A stretch of DNA of 15,958 nucleotides from QWOP01 sp003669605 (lineage in GTDB: Bacteria > Planctomycetota > Planctomycetia > Pirellulales > UBA1268): assembly GCA_947481985.1 (NCBI GenBank), contig CANKIK010000109.1, forward strand, positions 1 to 15,958, given 5' to 3'. The notes beneath the pieces were generated by a model, which saw only the letters and a list, made by a program, of their open reading frames with translations, was not told the origin of the DNA and did not search any database. Shown one piece after another: positions 1 through 7,711 of this stretch; positions within the stretch are counted from its first letter, which is position 1; every line of letters begins with the position of its first letter. Made by a program: the position numbers and the translations under genes.

Positions 1-1037
1 CCCGGGCTCTTCAAAAGCGACCAAGTCTCCTGCCGGAGGATGGCACGGACCGTCTCCACAAAGCCGGGGAGGCGAATCGTCGTGGCAGGCAGGGCGCCGC
101 GCGCGGCCACCGCGGCATGCTCGATCGTCGTCGGCCCCGCGGCACGGGCGGCGGCGAGGAGACTGTCGGCATTCCCCACGCGCCGATCGTCGTGCTCGGC
201 ATGAGCGAGGCGCCGGCCGGTGGCCCACACGGCCGTGAGCCCTACGCCAATCAGGACCAGCCGGCTGCAGAGAAAGAGGCTGTCAGGAACGACGCGGGCG
301 GAGTTGTAGTAGGCGACGCCCCGGTCTTCGGAAAGGAACGTGCGCGAGAACCAGCGGAAGCCGGTCGGCTCGACAGCCTGCAGGAGCCGGTCGACAGAGC
401 GCGGCAGCCACTCGGGGTTAAAGTCCCAGAGAAAGAAGATCCCAGCGACCACCATCACCACCGGGAGCGCGAAGACGAGCACCGGCTGCCGCGTGCGCAC
501 CCCGGCCCACATCGACACCCCGCCGGTAAAAACCACCATCGGCAGGGCAAACCACACCAGCGGCGCGAGATAATTCAGAAAAGAGAACGCCGTCCGGACG
601 CGCTGCGTGGTGTCGATCGGCCAGAGTTGGTAAATCGTGATCTGGCAGACGAGCCAGGCGGCGAGCACCGCCCCGAGCACGGCGAGCGCCGCGAAGAACC
701 GGCTCCAGGCATATTCCTGCCAGGAAAGCGGCGTGGCCGTGAGCAGCTTTTGGATCCGCCGGTCGCCGTCGACGAGCAGCGGCATGCCGCAGGCCACCGC
801 CGCGAAGAAGGGGAGGACGATGGCGAAGATCACGACATCGACAAAGGCGAGGTTGAACCCGCCATTGATGGCGAGCTTCGCCCCGCCGGTGTCGGCCGAG
901 CCGGCCGCGACCTGCACGCCGCCGGCCACGAGCCCGAGCGAGAGCAGGGCCAGGATCGCGTACATGAACACCGGCAGAGGCCGCTTCCAGAACGATTTCA
1001 GCTCGAGCCGCGGGAAGGCGAGGAGGCGGTTGATCAT
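1..1037 (-). CDS. ABC-2 type transporter permease, C-terminus beyond the left edge
   Basis: Integral membrane subunit of an ABC-2 type transporter, partnered with the ATPase encoded just upstream. The frame is open from the ATG at 1037 to the window edge, giving about 345 residues without a stop. Hydrophobic segments lie near residues 22-44, 62-87, 109-131, 154-176, 185-205 and 253-272. A cytoplasmic-loop block GDRRIQKLLTATPLS (about 91-105) is typical of ABC-2 permeases. The start is supported by a GGAGGTG ribosome site and by an ATGA overlap with the ATPase stop. The last visible residues, around VRAILRQETWSLLKSP, look like the opening of a second permease half. This would fit the large planctomycete ABC-2 proteins with two membrane halves and sometimes an M1-peptidase-like domain, but that part lies outside the window and is inference. 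Substrate unknown. Confidence 0.88.
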   Translation of the reverse strand, partial: MINRLLAFPRLELKSFWKRPLPVFMYAILALLSLGLVAGGVQVAAGSADTGGAKLAINGGFNLAFVDVVIFAIVLPFFAAVACGMPLLVDGDRRIQKLLTATPLSWQEYAWSRFFAALAVLGAVLAAWLVCQITIYQLWPIDTTQRVRTAFSFLNYLAPLVWFALPMVVFTGGVSMWAGVRTRQPVLVFALPVVMVVAGIFFLWDFNPEWLPRSVDRLLQAVEPTGFRWFSRTFLSEDRGVAYYNSARVVPDSLFLCSRLVLIGVGLTAVWATGRRLAHAEHDDRRVGNADSLLAAARAAGPTTIEHAAVAARGALPATTIRLPGFVETVRAILRQETWSLLKSP

Positions 1038-2008
1038 CGGGCACCTCCGGCGGCAGTGTCCGAGGCGGGCACGGCCCGTGCCAGCGGCCCGGGGATCTCG
1101 TGTGGCGGGCAGCGCATGAGGACAAGGTAGGCGTCTTCAAGCGTGCCGGGGCTGGGTGTGAATCCCTGCGGCGCCTCGGCGCCGGGCGGAAGAAAGATCC
1201 GTACCCGGTTGGTGCGCCCCTCGACGAGGACGGCCGAGAGCATCCGATGCTCCTTGGCGAAGGCAGGCAGCGCGGCATCGTCGACACACCCCTCGCGGAC
1301 GAGGCCCTCGACGGCCGTGCGGGCGGCAGTCGGCGTCGTGTCGGAGACGACTTCGCCTGAGCGGATCACCGCGAGGCGCGGACAGAGGGTGGCGACGTCA
1401 TCGACGATGTGGGTAGAGAGAAGCACGACCCGGCCGACACTCATCTCCGCCAAGAGCCGGTAGAACCGCTGCCGCTCTTCGGGGTCGAGACCAGCCGTCG
1501 GCTCGTCGACGATGAGGATCCGCGGGTTGCCGGCGATCGCCTGGGCGAGTCCCAGCCGCTGCCGCATGCCGCCGGAGTAGCCGCCGACTTTCCGCTTCGC
1601 CGCATCGGCGAGATTGACGCGCTCGAGAAGCTCGCCGGCGAGGGTCTTCCTTCCCTTGGGCCCGTTGATCCCCTTGAGGCGCAACAAAAACTCAAGCATC
1701 GCCTGCCCGGAGAGATCGGGATAAAACCCGAAATCCTGCGGCAGGAACCCGAGCCGCTCGCGGACGAACTCCGGCTTCTCGACGATGTTCGTGCCGTCGA
1801 GCCAGACGCTCCCGGCCGTCGGTTCGACGAGCCCGGCGACGATGCTCATGAAGGTCGACTTCCCGGCGCCGTTGGGGCCAAGGAGGCCGAACATCCCTTG
1901 GGGGATATCGAGATCGACCCCCTTGAGCGCGCAGACCGGGCCGGGGTGGATCTTCACCAGGCCGCGGACGGCGAGGCCTTCGGAGAGGGGCGCAGTGGAA
2001 GACGTCAT
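1034..2008 (-). CDS. ABC transporter ATP-binding protein (ABC-2 type partner)
   Basis: Cytoplasmic ATPase that powers the adjacent ABC-2 permease; 324 residues. All nucleotide-binding motifs are present in order: Walker A GPNGAGKST (44-52), Q-loop LPQDFGF (Q91), signature YSGGMRQR (144-151), Walker B ILIVDEP (164-170), D-loop AGLD (172-175) and H-loop histidine 200 in LLSTHIVDD. The roughly 100 residues after the core form the accessory C-terminal region common in CcmA/NatA-like drug or lipid exporter ATPases. The start was chosen at the ATG at 2008 because it overlaps the stop of the upstream regulator as ATGA. An open frame upstream to 2248 only runs through that regulator. Its own stop overlaps the permease start in the same way, so all three genes are probably translationally coupled. 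The transported substrate cannot be read from the sequence. Confidence 0.96.
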   Translation of the reverse strand: MTSSTAPLSEGLAVRGLVKIHPGPVCALKGVDLDIPQGMFGLLGPNGAGKSTFMSIVAGLVEPTAGSVWLDGTNIVEKPEFVRERLGFLPQDFGFYPDLSGQAMLEFLLRLKGINGPKGRKTLAGELLERVNLADAAKRKVGGYSGGMRQRLGLAQAIAGNPRILIVDEPTAGLDPEERQRFYRLLAEMSVGRVVLLSTHIVDDVATLCPRLAVIRSGEVVSDTTPTAARTAVEGLVREGCVDDAALPAFAKEHRMLSAVLVEGRTNRVRIFLPPGAEAPQGFTPSPGTLEDAYLVLMRCPPHEIPGPLARAVPASDTAAGGAR

Positions 2009-2685
2009 GGCTTTTTGGATTTGGGCCTGGCGGCGGGGCGGGAAGTGGTTGTTTTCGGAGTCTTGGCTGGGCGGGAGAAGTGAGCCGATGGCTGACGCTT
2101 GGCGCCCCGGCGGCGGACGATCGGTGCAGTGAGCACCGACACGAGCTGGAGCCGCGTCTGGAGCGTGCGCGTTTTTTTCGAGTTGAGGAAGGAGTTGAGG
2201 CGGCCGAAGATTGCGCTGAGCTCTTCGAAGTCGGCCGGCGTGAGCCAAACATGCTCGAAGAAGGCTCGCATCGTGGAGGGCTTGTCGAGACCGAGGCCAA
2301 TGAGCGCGCCTGAGGCGGCGGCATCGCGGAACGTCCGGGCCGACATCTTCAGGATCGTCTTCGCGGTCGTCAGGTAGGCGTCCTGAACGGCCCGGCTGCT
2401 GGCGGCCTTGAACCGCGCGCTGAGATCGTCGGCGACAAGATCGTAGACCCGTTCCACGCGCCGTCCGGTGGGGCGTGTTCCCGTCTCGACGACCACGCCG
2501 GTGGCGACGAGCTTCTCAAAATGCCGGTAGAGCGAATCGGCCGGCCGGTCGAGTTGCCGGGCGACGTCGGCGATCGCGCAGGGGCCGAGCATCCGCAGCG
2601 TCTCGATAATCTCGGCGCGGACCGGCGCGATGAGCGTCTTCCAGACGGCCGGGTCGGTGATGCAATGAACGGGCTTGCGCGGCAT
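2005..2685 (-). CDS. Winged-helix (ArsR-like) transcriptional regulator of the ABC operon
   Basis: DNA-binding protein of 226 residues. The N-terminal third carries a winged-helix fold: a first helix ending LIAPVRAEIIETLRML, a turn and second helix CAIADVARQLDRP, a recognition helix ADSLYRHFEKLVATG (about 50-64) and a wing with VVETGTRPTGRRVERVYDL. This resembles ArsR/HTH_20 regulators; no metal-binding cysteine pair is visible. The middle is helical and may be the dimer or effector domain. The last about 35 residues are Lys/Arg/Pro/Thr-rich and probably disordered. It is the first gene of the regulator-ATPase-permease operon, so it probably controls its own operon. A TTGAC-N5-GTCAA palindrome lies 23 bases upstream of the start. 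The ribosome site is weak. The exact regulator family is uncertain. Confidence 0.85.
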   Translation of the reverse strand: MPRKPVHCITDPAVWKTLIAPVRAEIIETLRMLGPCAIADVARQLDRPADSLYRHFEKLVATGVVVETGTRPTGRRVERVYDLVADDLSARFKAASSRAVQDAYLTTAKTILKMSARTFRDAAASGALIGLGLDKPSTMRAFFEHVWLTPADFEELSAIFGRLNSFLNSKKTRTLQTRLQLVSVLTAPIVRRRGAKRQPSAHFSRPAKTPKTTTSRPAARPKSKKP

Positions 2686-2707
2686 GGGACTTGAGTGTGG
2701 CTCATTG

Positions 2708-2722
2708 TTGACATTTCGTCAA
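2708..2722. promoter_or_regulatory. Palindromic operator candidate upstream of the regulator-ABC operon
   Basis: Perfect inverted repeat TTGAC-N5-GTCAA in an AT-rich patch within GC-rich surroundings, 23 bases before the regulator start. Position, size and symmetry suit a dimeric winged-helix repressor, so autoregulation is inferred. No convincing -35/-10 pair was found around it. Confidence 0.4.
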
Positions 2723-2760
2723 TAAAACAAACAGTGCGCGCGAGCACGCCGAGACGCCGC

Positions 2761-2782
2761 CCGGAGCGGGGAACCGCTTCGG
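2761..2782 (-). terminator. Hairpin downstream of the zinc-ribbon membrane protein gene
   Basis: An AGCGG/CCGCT core stem with a 4-base loop is extended by a further 3 bp after one mismatch on the minus strand. It lies about 18 bases past the stop of the gene ending at 2801. No U-run follows directly, so it may be a weak or Rho-assisted terminator. Confidence 0.3.
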
Positions 2783-2800
2783 TGCCCGTTTGCGGCCTGT

Positions 2801-4888
2801 TCACGGCTGCCAGCGGATCAGATTCTCGATCGCCCGGCGGCGGTCCTCCTCCGACGGCGAGGCGAGGAGGCGGCCGCGTTCGGCGTCGAGGACGCGGCCA
2901 TAAAACCCCGCCGCCTCGTCCGCGGTGAGCAGTCCCTGGGCCTGAAAGGAGCGCAGTTCCAGGAGCACGGTGAGCGGATCGGCCGCCTTCGTGGCCACGA
3001 TCTCCGCCGCCCGGCCGGCCGCATGGGTACTGTCGAGCGGCGGGATCGGCCCGAGCCGCTGCTGCCCGTCGAGGAATTCAAGCGCCTCCTCGATGATCGC
3101 GACAGCGGGGTCGGTATCGGGGGTGGTAAACGGCATCAGACCCATCGACCGGATCCCCTTCGACTTCCAGAGGAGGGCATCACTTTCAACGTCGCGGATC
3201 GAGAGCGAGACCTCCTCTGGAGTGCCTGTGGTGGGGCCGGTCGCCCCTGAATGGATGGTGATCAACAGCTCGGCCTGCAGGCGACGGGCAGATTCGAGAA
3301 TCTCCTGGCGCTTCGTCCCCACGGTAAACACCACCGCCCGCTCATCGCGGTGCTGGGCCTCGAGAAGGTCATATCCCCAGTAGCCGAAGTCGCCGCGGGT
3401 GGCACGCGTGGAGATTCCCCCGAGGAGCCGCTCCGCGATGCCGCCGCCGGCCATGCGGATGTCGTGGGAGGCCATCTGCCGGCGCGGCATCAACCCGGAG
3501 GTGGAGCGGCGGATGACTGCCGCCGTGACCCGGTCGTGATTCCCCTCGACTCCCATGGCGATGGCCGCATTGACCATCGGCCGCTGGAGCGCGGTGGAGA
3601 ACCGCACCAGTTCGAGCAGCCGGGCATCGGGTCCGGCCACGACCACTCCATCGATTTGCAGGCGCGGTTCGCTCAAGCCCAGTCGCAGTGTCGCGATCAC
3701 ATCGTGGTTGAATCGATTGTGCGTCGGCGGAACCGGCAATGCGGGAGTCGTCGCGGGGGTGGCCACGGGAGGCGCAGCGGCAGGCGCCACGTCAAATCGC
3801 TCTCCCGGCGTCGGCGATGCGTCGGGGGACGGCGACGTGGGCACGCTGGTCACGCTGGTCACGGTCGGGACGGCACCGGGGAGAGGTTCCCCCAGCCGAC
3901 TTCGGGCCGACGATGATGACGCCCCGAGCACCATCGCCGACAACAGCACGAGCCCGCCAAAAAAGAGGTAGATCGGGGCGAACACCCGGAACAGGCCGTA
4001 GCGACGCACGAGAAGGAACAGCCCCACGAGGATTACGATCAAGACCGCGATCACCCCCAATCCTGCGAGCCATGATCCGGTTCTGTCGATGCCCGGCCGC
4101 TCGTGAATCATCACCGTGGTCGCAGCGTCTTCCGTTCTCGCAGCCGCCCGGTCGAGCGTCTCGGCAGCCCGGTCGGCGGCGTTGTTGAGGGCGCGCCGGC
4201 CCCTTCCCAGAAAGCGGATGGCAATGCCAAGCAGTCCCAGCAGGCCAAGGGCTCCTCCTGCCGCTCCGCCGCTGCCAAGCGGGCTTGCGCCCCCAGAGGG
4301 ACGGGGCGACGAACGTGTCGCCGGCCGACTTTTCCGTTTGGGGTTTCCGGAGGAGGGGAGGATCAGCCCCACGGCGACGAGCATCGCTCCCGCCACCGCC
4401 ATCCCCGCACCGGTTGCGAGCCAGCCGCCGCCCCGGAGGATCCCAGCGAGCATCAGCAGGCACGCCATCACCCCCACCGTCGTGATCAAGGGATGGCGGA
4501 GGCCCCAGTCGCGCATCCCCTGCACCCCACCCTGGAGATTCCTTCCACGGCGAACCGGTCGCCGCGGCCCGATCGACGCCGGTGTGCTCACGGCGTCTGG
4601 TGACGTTTCCCACGGGGCATCGGGCCAGTCGTCACCTGCCAAGGGAGGAAGATCGGGGTCGGTCGCGACTGGATTCGTGGCTGGCGGGCTCGAAGTCTGG
4701 CGTGCGGCCGGAGGAGTCGGAGGCTTCGGCAGAGTGGTTGGCCGGGGGGACGCATCGACCTCCTCGGCTACCGTCGTCGGAACGGTCAGTTCAGCCCCGC
4801 AGCCGGGGCACTTCACCTTCCTGCCGGCGGCCTTGCTCGGGGCCTTGTACCACTTCCTGCACGCTGTGCAGTCGACGCGGATCGGCAT
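2801..4888 (-). CDS. Zinc-ribbon, multi-pass membrane protein of unknown function
   Basis: A 695-residue protein not assigned to a characterised family. Residues 1-37 form a zinc ribbon with two CxxC knuckles (C7/C10 and C27/C30), a common N-terminal module in planctomycete membrane proteins. Residues 45-115 are a Pro/Ser/Thr-rich linker. Hydrophobic segments follow near 134-151, 155-178, 207-227 (Gly/Leu-rich), 274-294 and 301-323. An Ala-rich helical stretch (230-260) lies between the third and fourth. A second Pro/Thr/Ser/Ala-rich linker (330-390) leads to a soluble mixed alpha/beta domain of about 300 residues (391-695). That domain contains blocks such as QAELLITIHSG and SLSIRDVESDALLWKSKGI, with no catalytic motif recognised. 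The start at 4888 has a GGAG ribosome site at suitable spacing. It is the only gene of its transcription unit here, separated from the regulator operon by 115 bases. Function unknown. Confidence 0.85.
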   Translation of the reverse strand: MPIRVDCTACRKWYKAPSKAAGRKVKCPGCGAELTVPTTVAEEVDASPRPTTLPKPPTPPAARQTSSPPATNPVATDPDLPPLAGDDWPDAPWETSPDAVSTPASIGPRRPVRRGRNLQGGVQGMRDWGLRHPLITTVGVMACLLMLAGILRGGGWLATGAGMAVAGAMLVAVGLILPSSGNPKRKSRPATRSSPRPSGGASPLGSGGAAGGALGLLGLLGIAIRFLGRGRRALNNAADRAAETLDRAAARTEDAATTVMIHERPGIDRTGSWLAGLGVIAVLIVILVGLFLLVRRYGLFRVFAPIYLFFGGLVLLSAMVLGASSSSARSRLGEPLPGAVPTVTSVTSVPTSPSPDASPTPGERFDVAPAAAPPVATPATTPALPVPPTHNRFNHDVIATLRLGLSEPRLQIDGVVVAGPDARLLELVRFSTALQRPMVNAAIAMGVEGNHDRVTAAVIRRSTSGLMPRRQMASHDIRMAGGGIAERLLGGISTRATRGDFGYWGYDLLEAQHRDERAVVFTVGTKRQEILESARRLQAELLITIHSGATGPTTGTPEEVSLSIRDVESDALLWKSKGIRSMGLMPFTTPDTDPAVAIIEEALEFLDGQQRLGPIPPLDSTHAAGRAAEIVATKAADPLTVLLELRSFQAQGLLTADEAAGFYGRVLDAERGRLLASPSEEDRRRAIENLIRWQP

Positions 4889-5299
4889 CCTGGTGTCTCC
4901 CCGGGTAAAACATCCGCAAAGGAGGGCAACCGATCCGACCGGTGGGGTGCTTTTCTACCCTGCAGAACTGCGGCCCCCCACCATCTAGCGGGCGTTTCTA
5001 TGCGGGGCCTGAGGCGCCTGTCAAGCAACCGGCTGTCCGCTCCACCTGCGGCGACAGTTCCTCGTCGTCGGCCCCGCCGTCGCGCACCCGCTGGAGCAGG
5101 TTTGGCGGGCTCCCTGCTACACTCCCAGCGGGGCAGACTACCCCCTCTGACAACGCCGTCGCTTCAGGCTGTGGGTCCATTCCCTCAACGACCGCACGAG
5201 CCAGTGGCGAGTGCCGCACACTTTGGAAAAGCCGGATCTTTTTCCCACAGGAAAAAGGGCTGGGCGATTTTTTCCACGGGCTATATCTAGGAGCCTCTG
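4889..5299. other. Divergent intergenic region between the zinc-ribbon gene and the PQQ-propeller gene
   Basis: This 411-base stretch separates two divergently transcribed genes and must hold promoters for both, but no convincing -35/-10 pair was found. Two inverted repeats were seen. One has 7-bp arms at 4941-4947 and 4976-4982, in the leader of the minus-strand gene. The other is an 8-bp hairpin at 5238-5257, in the leader of the plus-strand gene. No supported coding frame, RNA gene or riboswitch was recognised. Confidence 0.6.
5238..5257 (+). repeat. Perfect 8-bp inverted repeat in the leader of the PQQ-propeller gene
   Basis: CTTTTTCC and GGAAAAAG flank a CACA loop, 42 bases before the start codon. 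A related sequence, T6 followed by CCACGGGCT, recurs 25-30 bases later, making an imperfect direct repeat. It could be an mRNA leader hairpin or a protein-binding site. Confidence 0.4.
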
Positions 5300-6706
5300 A
5301 TGCAGTTTCCCTCGAGCCGAATCAACTCTCGAAGCCACTTGGTCCTGCTTGGCATCGTGGCCGCATGGAGCCCTGCTTGGCTGCTGTCTGGCCCGCACTG
5401 GGCCCGCGGCGATGGTCCCGGACCGGCCCCGATGGATTGGGCGCAGTTTCGTGGCGGAACTGCCCTCGGTCTGGCCGATGCCGACGCCATTCCACTCGAC
5501 TGGACAGCATCCCAAAACGTCGCTTGGCGAACCGCCATTCCCGGTGCGGGCTGGTCGCAGCCGGTGGTCGCCGACGGCCGGATCTACCTCACCACGGCCA
5601 TCGTCCCCGGTGGGCGCAAGCCCAAGGGAATGTCTGGTGGCGTGATGGATCTCTCCACGATGGGATGGGGCAAGGTGCCGAAGGAGCCGGTGCAGTGGCG
5701 GGTGATGTGCCTCGAACCCCGGGATGGCAGCCTGATCTGGTCGCGGACGGCGGTGGAAACGGTGCCGAAGTACGGCACCCACGCCTCCAATACCTACGCC
5801 ACGGAGACTCCCTGCGCGTCCGCGGAGGGGGTCTGGGCTTTCTTCGGTGCCACCGGGACTCTCGTGGCCCTCGACCGCGACGGCAACGAGCGTTGGAAGC
5901 GGGAGTTTGGGCCGCAGGCGATCACCAACGCCTTCGGGACCGGGGCCTCGCCGGTGCTCTTTAACGGCAAGTTGCTCGTCCAGCTCTACAGCGATGATCG
6001 CGGCGACCTGGTCTGCCTCGACGCGGCCACGGGAGAGGAGATGTGGACAGCGAAACGCAACAGCGGTGCCAGCTGGGCCACGCCGATCGTCTGGGACAAC
6101 AAGGGGACGACCGAGATTGTCACCGGTGGCCAGGGGTCGGTGATCGCCTACCGGCTCACCGATGGCACGGAGAGCTGGCGCTACGGAGGTCTCGACACGT
6201 CGTTTGCCTGTTCCCTCGTCGCCGATGGGGAGGCGGTTTATTTTGGAACATCGAGCCCCGGCAGCAAGGCACCGGCGGCAGCGATCAACGCCGGGCACAC
6301 CGGCGACCTGACGCTCGGCAAGGATCAGGTGCGCAGTTCCGCGATTCCCTGGAGCCGCACCAAGAGTGGCGCGGGGATGCCGTCGCCGGTGGTCGTGGGG
6401 GACCATCTCTACTTCTTCGGCACCACCGCCACCTGCTACGACAAGCGGACTGGCGAGGAGAAATACCGCAAGCGGCTGCCGGGGGGGACGCAGGCGGTCG
6501 GTTGCCCGCTGGTGATCGGCAACAGAATCTATGTCGTCAACGAGGCGGGGAAGACGATCGTGCTGGCGACTGGCCCCGAATTCAAGGTCCTGGCTGAATC
6601 GGAACTGGCAGCCGACAACGAAGTCTTCTGGGCAACGCCGGCTGCCAGTGGCACTTCCCTCCTCATCCGCTCCTCCGATGCGGTGTACTGCATCCGCAGC
6701 GAGTAA
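5300..6706 (+). CDS. Secreted PQQ-like (BamB-type) beta-propeller protein
   Basis: A 468-residue exported beta-propeller, likely periplasmic. The N-terminus has a signal-like hydrophobic stretch (about 13-31), followed by the planctomycete opening block MDWAQFRGG near residue 45. PQQ-like blade motifs recur: MCLEPRDGSLIW (about 135), VALDRDGNERWKREFG (about 188), VCLDAATGEEMWTAKR (about 237), IAYRLTDGTESWRYGG (about 281) and TCYDKRTGEEKYRKRL (about 378). Related proteins are either non-catalytic scaffolds or, when PQQ-binding residues are present, dehydrogenases. The usual dehydrogenase active-site features were not seen here, so a structural or sensing role is more likely. The start is set by AGGAG at 5289-5293, six bases before the ATG. 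It is the first gene of the plus-strand block; the next gene follows after 54 bases. Confidence 0.9.
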   Translation: MQFPSSRINSRSHLVLLGIVAAWSPAWLLSGPHWARGDGPGPAPMDWAQFRGGTALGLADADAIPLDWTASQNVAWRTAIPGAGWSQPVVADGRIYLTTAIVPGGRKPKGMSGGVMDLSTMGWGKVPKEPVQWRVMCLEPRDGSLIWSRTAVETVPKYGTHASNTYATETPCASAEGVWAFFGATGTLVALDRDGNERWKREFGPQAITNAFGTGASPVLFNGKLLVQLYSDDRGDLVCLDAATGEEMWTAKRNSGASWATPIVWDNKGTTEIVTGGQGSVIAYRLTDGTESWRYGGLDTSFACSLVADGEAVYFGTSSPGSKAPAAAINAGHTGDLTLGKDQVRSSAIPWSRTKSGAGMPSPVVVGDHLYFFGTTATCYDKRTGEEKYRKRLPGGTQAVGCPLVIGNRIYVVNEAGKTIVLATGPEFKVLAESELAADNEVFWATPAASGTSLLIRSSDAVYCIRSE

Positions 6707-6760
6707 GTGATTTTCTTTCGGTTTCCCAACCACTTCAATCCCACCACCCGCGAGGCTTCC

Positions 6761-7582
6761 ATGCACCGGCTCCCGACACCGGCACTGTCTTTCCGTCCGC
6801 TCGTCCTGCTGACGATGGCGGTGGTGGTGGTGGCCTCCACCGGCACTCTGGCAGTGGCCGCCAACCAGGCCAAGGCGCTGCGCGTGGGGATGGAACTGGC
6901 CTACCCGCCCTTTGAGATGACGGATGAATCGGGACGGCCGACGGGGGTCAGCGTGCGGATCGCCGAGGCCCTCGGCAGGCACCTCGATCGGGAGGTGGTG
7001 ATCGAGAACGTAGCCTTCGATGGCCTCATCCCGGCGCTGAAGACCAGCCGTATCGACTGCATCATCTCCTCGATGACGGCGACGCCAGAGCGGGCCAAGT
7101 CGATCGCCTTCTCCGAGCCCTACTTAAAGACAGGGTTGGCGCTGCTGGTCTCGGCCAGATCCCCCGTGCAGTCGGCCGCCGACCTCGACGCCAAGGGGCG
7201 GTCGATCGCCGTGAAGAAAGGGACGACCGGTCACCAGTACGCCGCCGCGACATTCAAGCAGGCCCGCGTGCTCGTGCTCGACAAGGAGTCGGCCGCCGTT
7301 TTGGAGGTGGTTCAGGGGAAGGCTGATGCCTTCATCTACGACTCGATGTCGGTCTGGCAAAACCACCGCCGCCACGCCGACTCCACCCGTGCAGTCCTCC
7401 GCCCGTTCCGCGAAGAGTCGTGGGCGGTGGGGCTCCGAACCGGCGACACGGAATTGAAGGAGCAGGTGAACGCCTTCCTCGAAGCCTTCCGTGCCGATGG
7501 GGGCTTTGAGAAGCTCGGGGATGAGTTTCTCCCCGAGCAGAAGGCCGACTTCCAGGCCCAAGGGCTGCCGTTCTACTTCTGA
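6761..7582 (+). CDS. Family-3 extracellular solute-binding protein (amino-acid-binding type)
   Basis: Periplasmic ligand-binding protein of 273 residues, the usual size for SBP_bac_3. A signal peptide occupies about residues 1-33, followed by the mature start at ANQAKALRVGME. Family-3 hallmarks are present: YPPFEMTDESGRPTGVSVRI (48-67), SSMTATPERAKSIAFSEPY (103-121), KKGTTG (152-157) and ADAFIYD (188-194). In characterised relatives, the arginine of TPERA (R111) binds the ligand carboxylate and an aspartate like D194 binds the amino group, so an amino acid ligand is likely. The ATG at 6761 was preferred over a GTG at 6707 because it has GAGG five bases upstream and gives a clean signal peptide. 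No permease or ATPase for amino acid uptake lies nearby, so it may work with a distant permease or act as a sensor component. Confidence 0.93.
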   Translation: MHRLPTPALSFRPLVLLTMAVVVVASTGTLAVAANQAKALRVGMELAYPPFEMTDESGRPTGVSVRIAEALGRHLDREVVIENVAFDGLIPALKTSRIDCIISSMTATPERAKSIAFSEPYLKTGLALLVSARSPVQSAADLDAKGRSIAVKKGTTGHQYAAATFKQARVLVLDKESAAVLEVVQGKADAFIYDSMSVWQNHRRHADSTRAVLRPFREESWAVGLRTGDTELKEQVNAFLEAFRADGGFEKLGDEFLPEQKADFQAQGLPFYF

Positions 7583-7609
7583 GCCGCCCGGCGGACAACG
7601 GCGGCGGTT

Positions 7610-7638
7610 TTGCGGTGCCCGGCCGGTTCTTCTATTCT
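7610..7638 (+). promoter_or_regulatory. Possible sigma70-like promoter before the CRTAC1 pair
   Basis: TTGCGG at 7610-7615 and TATTCT at 7633-7638 are 17 bases apart, about 75 bases before the first CRTAC1 start. The 129-base gap is the largest inside the plus-strand block, so a separate promoter is plausible. The match to consensus is only partial. Confidence 0.25.
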
Positions 7639-7711
7639 CAAAGTCTTGTCTTTCCAAGCGCTGCCATGGCGTTGCCGCCAAGGCCGGCAGCGGTTCCTCA
7701 TCCGTGATCGT

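Noticed and set aside
117..1130. Plus-strand open frame of 337 codons
   Set aside because: It lies opposite the ABC permease and the end of the ATPase. Its product is rich in Arg/Glu/His/Pro with no domain or membrane character, as expected for the complement of GC-rich coding DNA.
1409..2083. Plus-strand open frame of 224 codons
   Set aside because: It is the antisense shadow of the ATPase, whose Walker A, signature and Walker B motifs are all intact on the minus strand.
6707..6760. Upstream GTG start for the solute-binding protein
   Set aside because: It would add 18 residues before an already complete signal peptide, and the ATG at 6761 has a better ribosome site.
5138..6982. Minus-strand open frame of 614 codons
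   Set aside because: It is opposite the PQQ-like propeller and part of the solute-binding protein, both of which have clear motifs and signal peptides. The antisense product has low-complexity His/Arg/Gly composition and no recognisable domain.
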